Source of the DNA: Planctomycetota bacterium | GTDB lineage: Bacteria > Planctomycetota > B15-G4 > SIAN01 | Assembly: GCA_016795285.1 (NCBI GenBank) | Contig: JAEUIC010000005.1 | Coordinates: 124,001-188,000 of the forward strand | DNA length: 64,000 nt | Reading direction: 5' to 3' | Shown here: positions 18,543 to 28,900 of the stretch, one piece after another | How the letters are laid out: every line of letters starts with the position of its first letter | How positions within the stretch are numbered: the stretch's first letter is position 1 | Translations under genes and position numbers: made by a program | The notes under the pieces: model-generated | Told to the model about the DNA's origin: nothing | Databases searched by the model: none | Seen by the model: the letters and a program-made list of their open reading frames with translations, nothing else

Positions 18543-19316
18543 ATGGACTCGAAGCTCGCCTCCGGTTCGCGCGGCCGCACGCTGCAGCTGCTGATCGCCT
18601 TGATCGCGCTCGGCGTCGGCGCCTACTTCCTCTTCCCGGGTTTCCGCTCCAAGGTCGACACGCAGCTCGACAAGGTCGGCGGCTGGAACGAGGAGGCGCG
18701 CCGCCACGACCCGGTCGGCTTCATCGACTTCTCGATCGAGAAGCTCGAGACCAACATCGGCAAGTTCAACGAGGTGAAGGGGAGCCTCGCCGTCGCCAAG
18801 GCGAAGCTCGCCAAGCTGCATGAAGACAACCAGTCGAAGCTCGCCTTCGCCGGCAAGCAGCTCGACGAGTTCAAGGCGGCCTTCAAGAAGGCGACCGGCA
18901 GCGCGCCCGAGGCAGGTTCCGGCTGGCCGGTCGAGATCGCCGGCAAGAGCTACAGCGAGGCCGACCTGAAGCAGCAGGTGAACCTCCTGCTGAACCAGCG
19001 CGGCAGCTTCGAGAGCGTGCTGAAGCAGACGCAGTCGGGGCTCGAGGCCACCACCAAGCGCGAGATGGAGATCGTCGGCCGCGTCACCGAGAGCAAGGCG
19101 AAGCTCGACCTGCTGAAGACGCAACGCGAGCTGGTGAAGGTGGCGAAGCTCACCGCCGACACCGAGAAGCTGATGGGCGAGGTGCACGACGTGCTGGTCG
19201 AGAACGAAGCGCTCTCGGCCGAGAACCCGGTGCGCACCGTCGAGGAGCTGATGAAGCAGGCGGAGGCGGGCAGCTCGACGTCGAACGCCAACGTCGACGC
19301 CTTCCTGAACGGATGA
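18543..19316 (+). CDS. Membrane-anchored coiled-coil protein, first of a tandem paralogous pair
   Basis: A 257-residue protein of unknown function. Residues about 12-32 form one transmembrane helix (LQLLIALIALGVGAYFLFPG); the rest is highly helical and Lys/Glu-rich, with two coiled-coil blocks around a short WPVEIAGKSYS break near residue 138. It ends with the tail NVDAFLNG. The next gene product has the same plan: a DP-G-(hydrophobic)-aromatic start to the coiled coil, a -PV--GG/AG-K/R-S/T-Y/F break and a VD--L-G tail, so the two look like diverged duplicates. An ATGA overlap joins the two genes. A signal-free N-terminus puts the coiled coil in the periplasm if the helix is N-in. GGGG before the ATG serves as ribosome site. 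Confidence 0.8.
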   Translation: MDSKLASGSRGRTLQLLIALIALGVGAYFLFPGFRSKVDTQLDKVGGWNEEARRHDPVGFIDFSIEKLETNIGKFNEVKGSLAVAKAKLAKLHEDNQSKLAFAGKQLDEFKAAFKKATGSAPEAGSGWPVEIAGKSYSEADLKQQVNLLLNQRGSFESVLKQTQSGLEATTKREMEIVGRVTESKAKLDLLKTQRELVKVAKLTADTEKLMGEVHDVLVENEALSAENPVRTVEELMKQAEAGSSTSNANVDAFLNG

Positions 19317-20080
19317 ACCGCCGCGCCGACCGTTCCGTCGCGGCGCGCCGCCCCGGCGCGTTCGCGCTCGCCGCCGCGCTGCTCGCGCTGCCGGTCGCGT
19401 TGCCGGGGTGCGACGACCCCGGCCGCACCGGCGGCGGCGCGCCGCGAACGCCGAGCAAGCCCGCGCCCGTCCCGAAAGCGAGCTGGACCACCGACGAGAT
19501 GGCGGCCGACCCCGAGGGCTACCTCGCGTGGGCCGACGCGCAGCTCGTCGAGCAGACGGCGACGCGTGCCGCGCGCATCGAGTCGGTGGTGGCGCGCCGC
19601 AAGGAGCTCGAGACGCGGCGCGACTCGTTCGGCACCAACCTCGACGACCTGAAGAACATCGACAAACGGCTCGGCGACGCGCTGCGCAAGGCGGAGGAGG
19701 AGGATCGCCTCCCGGTCCGCATGGGCGGTCGCACCTTCGAGCGCGCCAAGGCGAAGGCGATCCTCGCCGAGATCGCGCGCCTCTTGGCCGAGCGCGGCCC
19801 GCTGCTCGCCACCTACGACGACGGCATCGCGCGGCTGCGCACCATCGAGAACTCGCTCAGGGCCGACGTGGCGCGCCTCGCCGCGCTGCGCGACAAGCTC
19901 GCCGTCGACCTGGAGCAGGTGCGCGTCAGCCACGGCGTGGCGGAGCTGGAACAGCTGCGCTCGACCGAGTCGGAGATCGCCCACTACGCGAAGATCCTGG
20001 GATCGCTCGCCGAGGAGTCGTCCGGGTCGCTGCCGGCGGCGCCGCCGCCGGTCGACCTCGACTCGCTGCTGGAGGGATGA
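19313..20080 (+). CDS. Coiled-coil lipoprotein, second of the tandem paralogous pair
   Basis: A 255-residue protein with a signal peptide ending in a lipobox-like LPGC (cysteine near residue 33), followed by a Pro-rich linker and two helical coiled-coil blocks separated by the LPVRMGGRTF break. The C-terminal tail VDLDSLLEG mirrors NVDAFLNG of the preceding protein. The likely location is lipid-anchored in the periplasm or outer membrane. The start overlaps the previous stop as ATGA, and the next gene begins one base after its stop, so the three genes should be translated together. No known family was recognised. Confidence 0.8.
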   Translation: MNRRADRSVAARRPGAFALAAALLALPVALPGCDDPGRTGGGAPRTPSKPAPVPKASWTTDEMAADPEGYLAWADAQLVEQTATRAARIESVVARRKELETRRDSFGTNLDDLKNIDKRLGDALRKAEEEDRLPVRMGGRTFERAKAKAILAEIARLLAERGPLLATYDDGIARLRTIENSLRADVARLAALRDKLAVDLEQVRVSHGVAELEQLRSTESEIAHYAKILGSLAEESSGSLPAAPPPVDLDSLLEG

Positions 20081-20081
20081 G

Positions 20082-21728
20082 GTGAAGAAGCTCCTGTCGC
20101 TGGTGCGCGCCGTCGCGCGCACGGCCGTGGCGTCCGTCGTCGCCGTCGCGTTGGCGGCGCTGCCACCGTTCGCGCCCGCCGCTCGCGCCCAAGGCGACGG
20201 CCTGAAGGGGCTCGCCGCCGACGCCGAGCTGGTCGAGACGCGCACCGAGGTGCCGCGCCTCCTCCCCGCCGCCGCCTACGAGATGAAGGACGGCGTGGTG
20301 GTGATCGAGCTCTCCGAGTACGCCGGCTACGCGGGGCTGATCGTCGCCAACGGCGGCCTCGCGCCGAATCCCGAGTCGCTCTTCGCGAAGAAGCACGGCT
20401 TCCAGCTGAAGATCAACCTCTCGGAAGAGGAGAGCTGGTCGGCGCTGAACAGCGGGAAGATCGCGGCGTCGGCGACCACGGCCGACGTGCTGGCCGTCTA
20501 CGGCCGGCAGTTCGGAGTGACGGTGCCGGCGCAGATCGGCTTCTCGCGCGGCGCCGACGGCATCGTGGTGCGCAGCGACATCAAGCGCATCAACCAGCTG
20601 AAGGGGAAGACGCTCGCCACCGCGCAGTTCACCGAGGCCGACTTCTTCCTGCGCTACCTCGCGCAGGAGGCGGGCCTCGCGGTCGCGATGCTCCCCGACC
20701 TCGCCGCCAAGCCCGATCCCGACAAGATCAACCTCGTCTACTGCGCCGACGCGTTCGGCGCCGGCGACCTCTTCCTGCGCGACCTGAAGGCGGGCCGCAC
20801 GCGACTCGCCGGCTGCATCACCTGGGCGCCGAAGACGACCGAGGTGGTCGACGCCAGCGAAGGGAAGGCGACCCTCCTCACCACCAACCGCAACCTGCTC
20901 GTCGTCGCCGACGTGCTGCTGGTGAACAAGGGGTTCGCGCAGGCGCATCCCGAGGTGGTGGCCGGGCTCGTCGACGGGCTGCTCGAGGGCAACCGCCAGG
21001 TGCGCGACGCCCCCGACGCCCACGCGGCGCTGCTCGAGAAGGTGTTCGGCTGGGAGAAGGGCGAGGGGCGCGGAGAGCTCGCGAAGGTCCACCTCTCGAA
21101 CCTGCCCGAGAACTTCGCCTTCTTCTCCGGCGCGATCGACGCGGCCGGCAGCTTCGGCGGCATCTACCAGTCGGCCGTCTACGCCTACGGCGCCGAGCTC
21201 ATCAAGAACCCGGCCGACTCCGACCGCTTCGTCGACCTGAAGGCCTTGAAGGCGGCCGAGGCGAGCGGCGCCTACGCCGGCCAGAAGGTCGCCATCGCGC
21301 CGATCCAGACCGCGGGCGGCGCGTCGGTCGAGGGCGACCCGCTGCTGACCAAGGACATCCGCTTCTTCTTCGAGCCCAACTCCGCGACGCTCGACCAGAA
21401 GGTGCAGAAGAACCTCGACGACCTCGCCGCCATCGCGCGGCTGCTCCAGGTGAGCCCCGGCTCGACGGTGCTGCTCCGCGGCCACGTCGACAACGCGATG
21501 ATCAACGACTTCCGCAAGCAAGGCGGCGAGCCGTTCGTGCGCCAGATGGCGCTGAAGGCGATGGAGCTCAGCAAGAACCGCGCGAACGAGATCCGCCGGC
21601 TGCTGGTGGAGCGCCATCAGGTCGACGCCGCGCGTCTCGAGACGGTCGGCCGCGGCTGGGACGAGCCGACCAGCAAGGTGAGCGACGAGAACCGCCGCGT
21701 CGAGGTGCAGTGGTTCACGATCGAATGA
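20082..21728 (+). CDS. Periplasmic substrate-binding domain fused to OmpA peptidoglycan-binding domain
   Basis: A 548-residue protein: signal peptide (about 1-37, ending AARAQ), a solute-binding domain of the NMT1/SsuA-like type II fold (about 60-350, with ADVLAVYGRQFG, GADGIVVRSD, LKGKTLAT and TNRNLLVVADVLLVNKGF), and a C-terminal OmpA domain (about 423-546, with FFFEPNSATL, LSKNRANEIRRLL, VGRGWDEP and NRRVEV). The OmpA part should hold it to peptidoglycan. Similar SBP-OmpA fusions exist in other bacteria, but no permease or ATPase for this SBP lies next to it; the neighbours are the two coiled-coil envelope proteins. GGAGGGA lies before the GTG start. A sensor or envelope-linked binding protein is more likely than a classical importer. 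Confidence 0.85.
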   Translation: MKKLLSLVRAVARTAVASVVAVALAALPPFAPAARAQGDGLKGLAADAELVETRTEVPRLLPAAAYEMKDGVVVIELSEYAGYAGLIVANGGLAPNPESLFAKKHGFQLKINLSEEESWSALNSGKIAASATTADVLAVYGRQFGVTVPAQIGFSRGADGIVVRSDIKRINQLKGKTLATAQFTEADFFLRYLAQEAGLAVAMLPDLAAKPDPDKINLVYCADAFGAGDLFLRDLKAGRTRLAGCITWAPKTTEVVDASEGKATLLTTNRNLLVVADVLLVNKGFAQAHPEVVAGLVDGLLEGNRQVRDAPDAHAALLEKVFGWEKGEGRGELAKVHLSNLPENFAFFSGAIDAAGSFGGIYQSAVYAYGAELIKNPADSDRFVDLKALKAAEASGAYAGQKVAIAPIQTAGGASVEGDPLLTKDIRFFFEPNSATLDQKVQKNLDDLAAIARLLQVSPGSTVLLRGHVDNAMINDFRKQGGEPFVRQMALKAMELSKNRANEIRRLLVERHQVDAARLETVGRGWDEPTSKVSDENRRVEVQWFTIE

Positions 21729-22993
21729 GCGGGAGCACCGCGGCCACGGAACGGCTCTGGTTCCACGACTCGCACCGGCTCGAGTTCGACGGGCGCGTCG
21801 TCGCGGCGCGCATGGACGGAACACGCGCCGCCGTCGAGCTCGACCGCACCGCCTTCTACCCCACCGGCGGCGGCCAGCCGCACGACACGGGCGTGCTGCG
21901 ACTCGAGGGCGACGCGAGCGGTTGGCGCGTCGACGAGGTCGCCGCCACCGAAGACGACCGCGTCGTCCACTACCTCTCGCGCAGCGACGGCGGCGCGCCG
22001 CTCCCCGAGGTCGGCGCGACGCTGCACGGCGCCGTCGACGCCGCGCGCCGCCGCGACCACCTCCAGCAGCACACCGGCCAGCACCTCCTCTCCGCGGCGC
22101 TGGTGCGCGCCGCCGGCATCGCGACCAAGAGCTTCCACATGGGCGCCACCACCTCGACCATCGACGTCGAGCCGCGCCTCACCGACGAGCCGCTCGAGCG
22201 CGCCGTCGCGCTGGCCAACGAGGTGGTCTTCGACGATCGCGCGACGCGCATCCACCTGGTCGGCCCCGACCAGCTCGAACGCTTCGCGATCCGCCGCCAG
22301 ACCTTCACCGGCGCGCAGATCCGGCTGATCGAGGTGCCCGACTTCGACGTCTCGACCTGCGGCGGGACGCACGCGCAACGCACCGGCGAGGTGGGGCTCA
22401 TCGCCGTGCTCGGCGTCGAGAAGAGCAAGGGGCTGCAGCGCGTCGAGTTCGTCTGCGGCGGTCGGGCGCTGCAGTCGTTCACCGCGGGCCGCAAGGCGCT
22501 GGTCGAGGTGGCGCGCGAGCTCTCCTGCGCGACCGACCTCGCGGCGGCCGGCGTGCGCCGCCTCGCCGACGCCGCGAAGGCGGCCCACAAGCGGGCGACG
22601 CGCTGGTTCGAGGCGGGGCTCGAGCCGGCGGCGGCCGCGCTGGCCGCGACCGCCCGGCCGGTGGGCGCCGCCGCGCTGGTCACCGCGTGGCGCGACGACC
22701 TCTCCTTCGACGAGGCGCTCGCCTTGGCGCGCGCCACGATCGCGAAGGGCGGCCTCGTGGTCGCGCTCGCCGTGCCCGACGGCACAGGCGCCAAGCTGCT
22801 GCTCGCGCGCTCGAACGACGTGGCATGCGGCGCAGGCGAACTCGTGAAGCAGCTCGCGCCGCGCTTCCAACTGCGCGGCGGCGGGTCGCCTCCGCAGGCG
22901 CAGGCGGCGCTCCCCGACCGCGGCGTGCTCGACGCGCTGTTCGCGGAGCTCGCCACGTTGCTCGCCGCGCCCCGGAGCACCACCTTCTCGTGA
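21725..22993 (+). CDS. Alanyl-tRNA editing protein (AlaX-type with DHHA1-like C-terminus)
   Basis: A protein of 422 residues related to the editing half of alanyl-tRNA synthetase, expected to hydrolyse Ser-tRNA(Ala). It has the N-terminal tRNA_SAD-type barrel (AFYPTGGGQPHDTG), the zinc-site HxxxH seen as HTGQH near residue 115, the second zinc pair in CGGTH near 212, and a C-terminal DHHA1-like region (KGGLVVALAV, LLLARSNDVACGAG). No aminoacylation domain is present. Its size fits the long AlaX class. The ATG overlaps the stop of the OmpA fusion gene as ATGA. Its presence in an envelope-gene run is probably just operon packing. Confidence 0.87.
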   Translation: MSGSTAATERLWFHDSHRLEFDGRVVAARMDGTRAAVELDRTAFYPTGGGQPHDTGVLRLEGDASGWRVDEVAATEDDRVVHYLSRSDGGAPLPEVGATLHGAVDAARRRDHLQQHTGQHLLSAALVRAAGIATKSFHMGATTSTIDVEPRLTDEPLERAVALANEVVFDDRATRIHLVGPDQLERFAIRRQTFTGAQIRLIEVPDFDVSTCGGTHAQRTGEVGLIAVLGVEKSKGLQRVEFVCGGRALQSFTAGRKALVEVARELSCATDLAAAGVRRLADAAKAAHKRATRWFEAGLEPAAAALAATARPVGAAALVTAWRDDLSFDEALALARATIAKGGLVVALAVPDGTGAKLLLARSNDVACGAGELVKQLAPRFQLRGGGSPPQAQAALPDRGVLDALFAELATLLAAPRSTTFS

Positions 22994-23003
22994 CGGAGAT
23001 CGC

Positions 23004-23773
<770 letters not shown>

Positions 23774-23777
<4 letters not shown>

Positions 23778-25156
23778 GCACGCTCACCACCGCGCTCGCG
23801 ATGGCCCGCAAGGACCTGCGCCTCTACTTCCGCGACCGCACCGGGATGGCGCTCGGCTTCCTGCTGCCGATCGTGCTGGTGGTCATCTTCGGCTTCGTGA
23901 TGAAGGTGGTGAACGGCGGCGACTCGGGCCCGTCGCGCGCGACCCTCTGGGTGGTCGACCAGGATGGCAGCGAGGCGAGCCGCGCCTTCGTCGCCGCGCT
24001 GCGCTCCGCCGAGACGCTGCGCGTCCGGCCCGCCGCCGACGAGCCCGCGGTCGACGAAGCGCGCATGCGCCGCGACCTCGCCGACGGCGAGCTCCACCAC
24101 GCGCTGCTGCTGCCGGCCGGATTCGGCGCGACGGTCGCGAAGCGCGAGCTGCCCGAGCTGCGCATGCTGCGCGATCCCGACCGCACGCTCGAGCAGCAGC
24201 TGATCGCCATCGGGATGATGCAGGCGGCGATCGCCGCGCTCGGCCCCGACTTCGCCGAGGCGTTCACCACGCGGATGCTCGAGCGCGCCGGGCTGCCGAA
24301 GGAGTGGCGCGAGCGGACCACGGCGCTCGCGCGCGGCTTCGCCGGCGGCGTGCGGCGGCTGTTCGAGGAGAAGGAGGCGCAGGCGAGCGCGAAAGCGCCG
24401 GCGGCCGGCAGCGCGGAAGGTGTCAGCGTTGCGGCCGAGCCAGCTTCGCCGAGCCTCGACCCGGCCGACTTCCTCGGCCAGCTCGTGCCGGTGGTGAACG
24501 AGGAGTTCCGGCCGCCCGAGCGGCCGCGCCAGCTCACCTTCATGCTCTCCCACTCCGTCTCGGGCATCGGCGTGATGATGCTGATGTTCGGCCTCATGGC
24601 GTGCGCGACGCAGCTGATCCGCGAGCGCGAGGAGGGGGTGCTGCCACGGCTGCTCGGCGCGCCGTCGGAGCGCGCGGCGCTCTTGTGGGGCAAGTACCTC
24701 TTCGCGCTGCTGATCGGCGCGCTGCAGCTCGCGCTGCTCTTCGCCGTCGGCGGCTTCGTCTTCGAAGTCGACTTCCTGCGCGATCCGGTCGCCTTCCTGG
24801 TCGCGAGCTTCGTGATCCTGCTGGCGATCACCTCGTTCGGGATGCTGATCGCCGCGTGGGCGCGCACCAGCAAGCAAGCCGAAGGGCTCTCGACGCTGCT
24901 GATCCTGGTGATGTCGGCGGTGGGCGGCGCCTGGTTCCCGCTGCAGGCATTCGACCCGCCCGCCGCGGTGCAGGTCGCGATGCGCTGCACGCTCACCGAT
25001 TGGGCGATCCGCACCTACCAGGCGCTCTTCTGGCATGGCCACGGCCTGCGCGATGGCGACGTGCAGACCAACCTCGCCGTGCTGCTCGGCTTCACCGTCG
25101 CCGCGACCGTCGCCGCACGCGCCCTCTTCGAGCGCCGCTACGTGCGCGCCGCCTGA
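23774..25156 (+). CDS. ABC-2 type permease
   Basis: A 460-residue membrane subunit for the ATPase upstream. An N-terminal helix (about 25-45) is followed by a large extracytoplasmic domain (about 50-255) and a C-terminal group of five hydrophobic helices with the ABC-2 landmarks FGLMACATQLIREREEGVLPRLL and GAWFPLQAF. This is the YhgE/DrrB/NatB-like ABC-2 membrane plan. The large periplasmic domain, with an Ala-rich insertion near residue 205-225, is bigger than in simple drug exporters. The gene is followed by the convergent Nudix gene 32 bases on. Confidence 0.9.
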
Positions 25157-25187
25157 GCTGGCCGATCGGAGCCGCTGCGCGCGGCGC

Positions 25188-25886
25188 TCACGTCGGTGAC
25201 GCGTCGTCGAGTTCGCGCAGCAGCGCCTCGAGTTCCGCGAGCACCATCGCCGTCGCGCCCCACACCTCGTGCCCCTCGACCGCGAAGAAGGGCGTCACGT
25301 AACGATCGCCCTCGCGGTCGCGCAGTCGCTCGCCGCGCCGCGTGCGATCGAGCAGGTGGCGCACCGGCCACTCGAAGAGCGCGTCGACCTCCTGCTCGGC
25401 GCGCCGCCACGTCGGACGACGCGCTGCGACCGCGACGAACGGCTCGATGCGGAAGCCGCTGACCGGGATGAAGACCGGCGTGAGGCGCCCCACCACCGCG
25501 ACCTCGGCGGGATCGACGCCGACCTCTTCGTGCGCCTCGCGCAGCGCCGCTTGCTGCGGCGACTCGCCGGCATCGAGCGCGCCGCCCGGCAGGCAGACCT
25601 GGCCGCGATGGGCGGCGAGGCGCTCGGTGCGACGCGTCAGCAGGAAGCACGGCTCGCCTTCGCGCACCTGCGGCGAAGCGACGCCGGGGAAGAAGAGGGC
25701 GAGCACCGCCGCGGGGATCGGCCGTTCCGGATCGACGCCGGGCGCCGGCGAGCGGCGCGGGCGCGGGGCCATCGGCAGCTGCGCCGCGACGCCGGGCGGA
25801 GCGGAGCGGAGGCGGTGCGCGAGCGCCGCCGCGAAGCGGTCGAAGCGCGCGGCGGCGGCGGCGGGAGCGTCGTCGGCAGCGGTCAC
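25188..25886 (-). CDS. Nudix hydrolase, CoA pyrophosphatase-like
   Basis: A 232-residue protein with a full Nudix box: GGALDAGESPQQAALREAHEEVGV near residues 98-121, fitting GX5EX7REUXEEXGU. The segments before and after (RRTERLAAHRGQVCLPGG, VFIPVSGFRIEPFVA) resemble the NudL/coenzyme A pyrophosphatase group, which cleaves CoA to 3',5'-ADP and phosphopantetheine. The N-terminal Ala-rich stretch is variable. It is convergent with the ABC-2 permease gene and divergent from the large secreted protein gene. Confidence 0.85.
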   Translation of the reverse strand: MTAADDAPAAAAARFDRFAAALAHRLRSAPPGVAAQLPMAPRPRRSPAPGVDPERPIPAAVLALFFPGVASPQVREGEPCFLLTRRTERLAAHRGQVCLPGGALDAGESPQQAALREAHEEVGVDPAEVAVVGRLTPVFIPVSGFRIEPFVAVAARRPTWRRAEQEVDALFEWPVRHLLDRTRRGERLRDREGDRYVTPFFAVEGHEVWGATAMVLAELEALLRELDDASPT

Positions 25887-25927
25887 GCGCGCGATCGTAC
25901 GGCGTCGGCCGCTCGATCGCTTGTGCG

Positions 25928-28900
25928 ATGATCGCCGCCATGCGACCGCGCCGACTGCGATGGCTCCTGCTCCTCCTCGCCCTCTTCATGAGTGGTGGCC
26001 GCGGCCTGCCGCAAGCGGCCCGCCGCACCGACGCGCCCGCGCTCGACGGGCGCCCGCTCTTCGCCGCGACGTGGTACGGCTGGCAGCAGTGGCCCGACCG
26101 CCATCTCGGCACGCCCGACGCTCCGCTCCCCCGCTCGGTGGTGGCGCCGAGCGCATGCGACCCGACCCGCGTCGAGTGGCATCGACGCGAGCTCGACGCC
26201 GCCGCCGCGGCCGGACTCGACGCGCTGCTGCTCGCGAACGTGCCGGCGCCGACGCCGTTCGAAGCGCTGCTGCGTGCGCTCGCCCGCGCGCTGGAGCAGC
26301 GCGCCGCCGAGGGAGCACCGCCGGTGCGCGTCGGGTTGCTGCTCGACCCGTTCTTCACCGCGCTCGAGCAGGCGGGCGGCGAAGGGTCCGCCTCGCTGGC
26401 GCCGCTCGATCTGCGCGAGCAGGCGACGCGCGCCGCCTTCTGCGCGCCGCTCGACCTCTTCTTCGCGCTGATCCCGCCGCCGCACCGCGCGCTGCTGCAC
26501 GAGCGGCCGCTGGTGGTGGTCGCCGGCGATGCGCTGGTGGCCGCCGCGCCGCAGGACCTCTTCGAGTCGCTCGAGCAGGAGGGGGCGGTCCGTTGGGGCG
26601 CGTCGCCGTGGTTCGTCGTCGAGCAGTCGTGGCAACTCCCCGATCGCGCGCAGTGGCGGCGTCGCGCGACGCTCTTCGGGTTGCAGCGCAGCGGCGCCGT
26701 GGCGACGCTCGGCGCCGGCTTCCTCGACGGGGAGGCCGCGCGCGGCTTGATCCGCCCGCCGGCATCGCGCGCGCAGTTCCTCGCCGACGCCGCGCCGCTG
26801 CTGCGCGTGCCGCGCGGCGAACTCGACCTGCTGCTCTTCGACTCGTGGAACCAGTGCGAGGACGGCAGCGCGCTGCAGCCGACGCTCGAGAGCGGCACGC
26901 GCTACGCGGGAGCGATCCGCCGCCTGCGCGAGGCGTGGGAGCGCGGCGCCGCCGGTGGCGTTGCCGCGGATCGCACCGGTGATGCGGCTGCAACGGCGCT
27001 GCTCCGCGACTTCTCGGCGGACTCGCTGACGCCGAACGCGCCGCTGCTCGAGCGCGCCTACGCGCCCGACCGCGCGGTGGCGCTCGCCGACCACGTCGAG
27101 TGGCGCGCCGACGGCGGCGGCGAGGGGCTCGCGCTGCGCGCCATCGCACCGGCGCCTGCCGCGGAAGCGGCCCGCTTCGTCGAGACGCCCGAGTCCGCCG
27201 CCGCGCTCGACCTGCCGCAGGCCGGCACCACGCTGCGCTTCGAGCTGGCGGCGCCCTTTCGCACGGCGCGCGCCGATCGCTTCACGATCGAGTGCGAGGC
27301 GGTCGCGCTTGGCGCTGCGCCGCCGGCGCTCGAAGTGCGCGTCGGCGAGCGGCGCGTCGCGCTCGCGGCGACCGGCACCGCGACCCCGCTCGAGTCGTGG
27401 TCGACCCGCGACCTCGCCACCTTCGAACTCCACGTGGCGAGCCCCTGCGCGCTGCGCCGGCTCCGCATCACGCGCGTGAGCGACGCGCTGCCGAGCGGCG
27501 GCGCCGGCCTCGACCACCCGACGCTCTTCGCCCGTTTCGCCGACGGAGGCGCGCGCCGCGCCGAGGCGCTCGCGGAGCTGTCGCGGGCTCGGCCGCTCGG
27601 CGCGCGCTGGCTGCGCTTCGAGGTCGAGTGGGGCACGCTCGAGCAAGGCGGCGTGCTGCGCGACGAGACGGTGGCGGCGCTCGTCGAGTGGTTGCGCGCG
27701 GTGCGTGCCGCGGAGCTCGAGCCGATCGTCGCGCTGACCGCGCCGCCGGCCGACGCGCTGCCGATCGCCGCGCACGCCGAGCGCTGCGTCGACTTCGTCA
27801 CGGCGCTGCTCGGACGATGCGACGAGTCGCTGCGGCTGCTCGAACTCTTCCCGCGCGGGAACCTGCCGGGCGGCTTCGCGCCGGCGCCCGACCTCGTCGG
27901 GCAGATGCGCGTGCAGCGGCAGGTGGCTGCGCGCCTCCACGCCGACTTCCCGCGCGTCGCGCTGCTCTTCGGCGCGAGTCGCGGCAACGACCCCGCCTAC
28001 TGGCAGGCGATCGAAGGGCTGCGCGAACCCTACAGCCACGATGCGGCGGCGCTCGAACTCGACGCGAGCCTCGGCCGCCGCGGCAGCGCGACCTTCGCCC
28101 GCTCGCTCGCGGAGTTGGCGACGACCGCACGGCGCGGCGGACCGCAGCGGCCGCTCCTCCTCTCGGTCGACGCCGAGCCGCCCTTGCGCGCGACGGACGA
28201 CGACCCGCTCCGCCCGCTTGCCGCCCGCTGCCTCACCGCGGCCCTCGAGCGGATCGGTCGCGCGCTGCCCCCCACCGCGCCGCTCCACCTTCTTGATCCG
28301 GGCGAGCTGCCGCGCGTCGCGGGGGTGACGACCGCGCGCGCGCGCGACTGGCTCGCGGCGACCGGCCGGCCGGTCGTCGTCGCCGAGCTGCCGGAGCTGC
28401 TGGCCGCGGTGAACGGCGAAGCGGCGCGCGTCGTCGCGATCGGCAGCGGCGAATGGTGGCCGCTCGAGTTGCTGGACGCGCTGCCAGGCTGGCTCGATCG
28501 CGGCGGGCTGCTCGTCTCGCTCGGCGGGCTGCCGGCCGGGCGAGCCGCGCGCCGGCGCACCGACGGCAGCTTCGAGGAGGCGGGCAGCGAGCGGGCGCCG
28601 GCGTGGCGCGAGGAGCTCGGCATCGCGCGCTGGCGACCGCGCGGTGGCGGCGAGGCGCCGGCTGCCAGCGACCCGCGCCTGCGCGGCGCCACGCTCGCCG
28701 CAGGACTCACCTTTCCAGCGCTGCTCCTGCCGACCGAGGCCGCGCTGCCGGCCGAGTTCGCCGCCTGGTTCGATCGCCGTGCCGGCGCCCCGCGCGATCC
28801 GCGCGGCCTCCATCGCTACGACGCGCTGGTGCAGCGCGTCGCGGCCGATGGAAGCGCGCTCGGCGACGGCGTCGCGCTGCTGCAGTACGCCGGCGGACGC

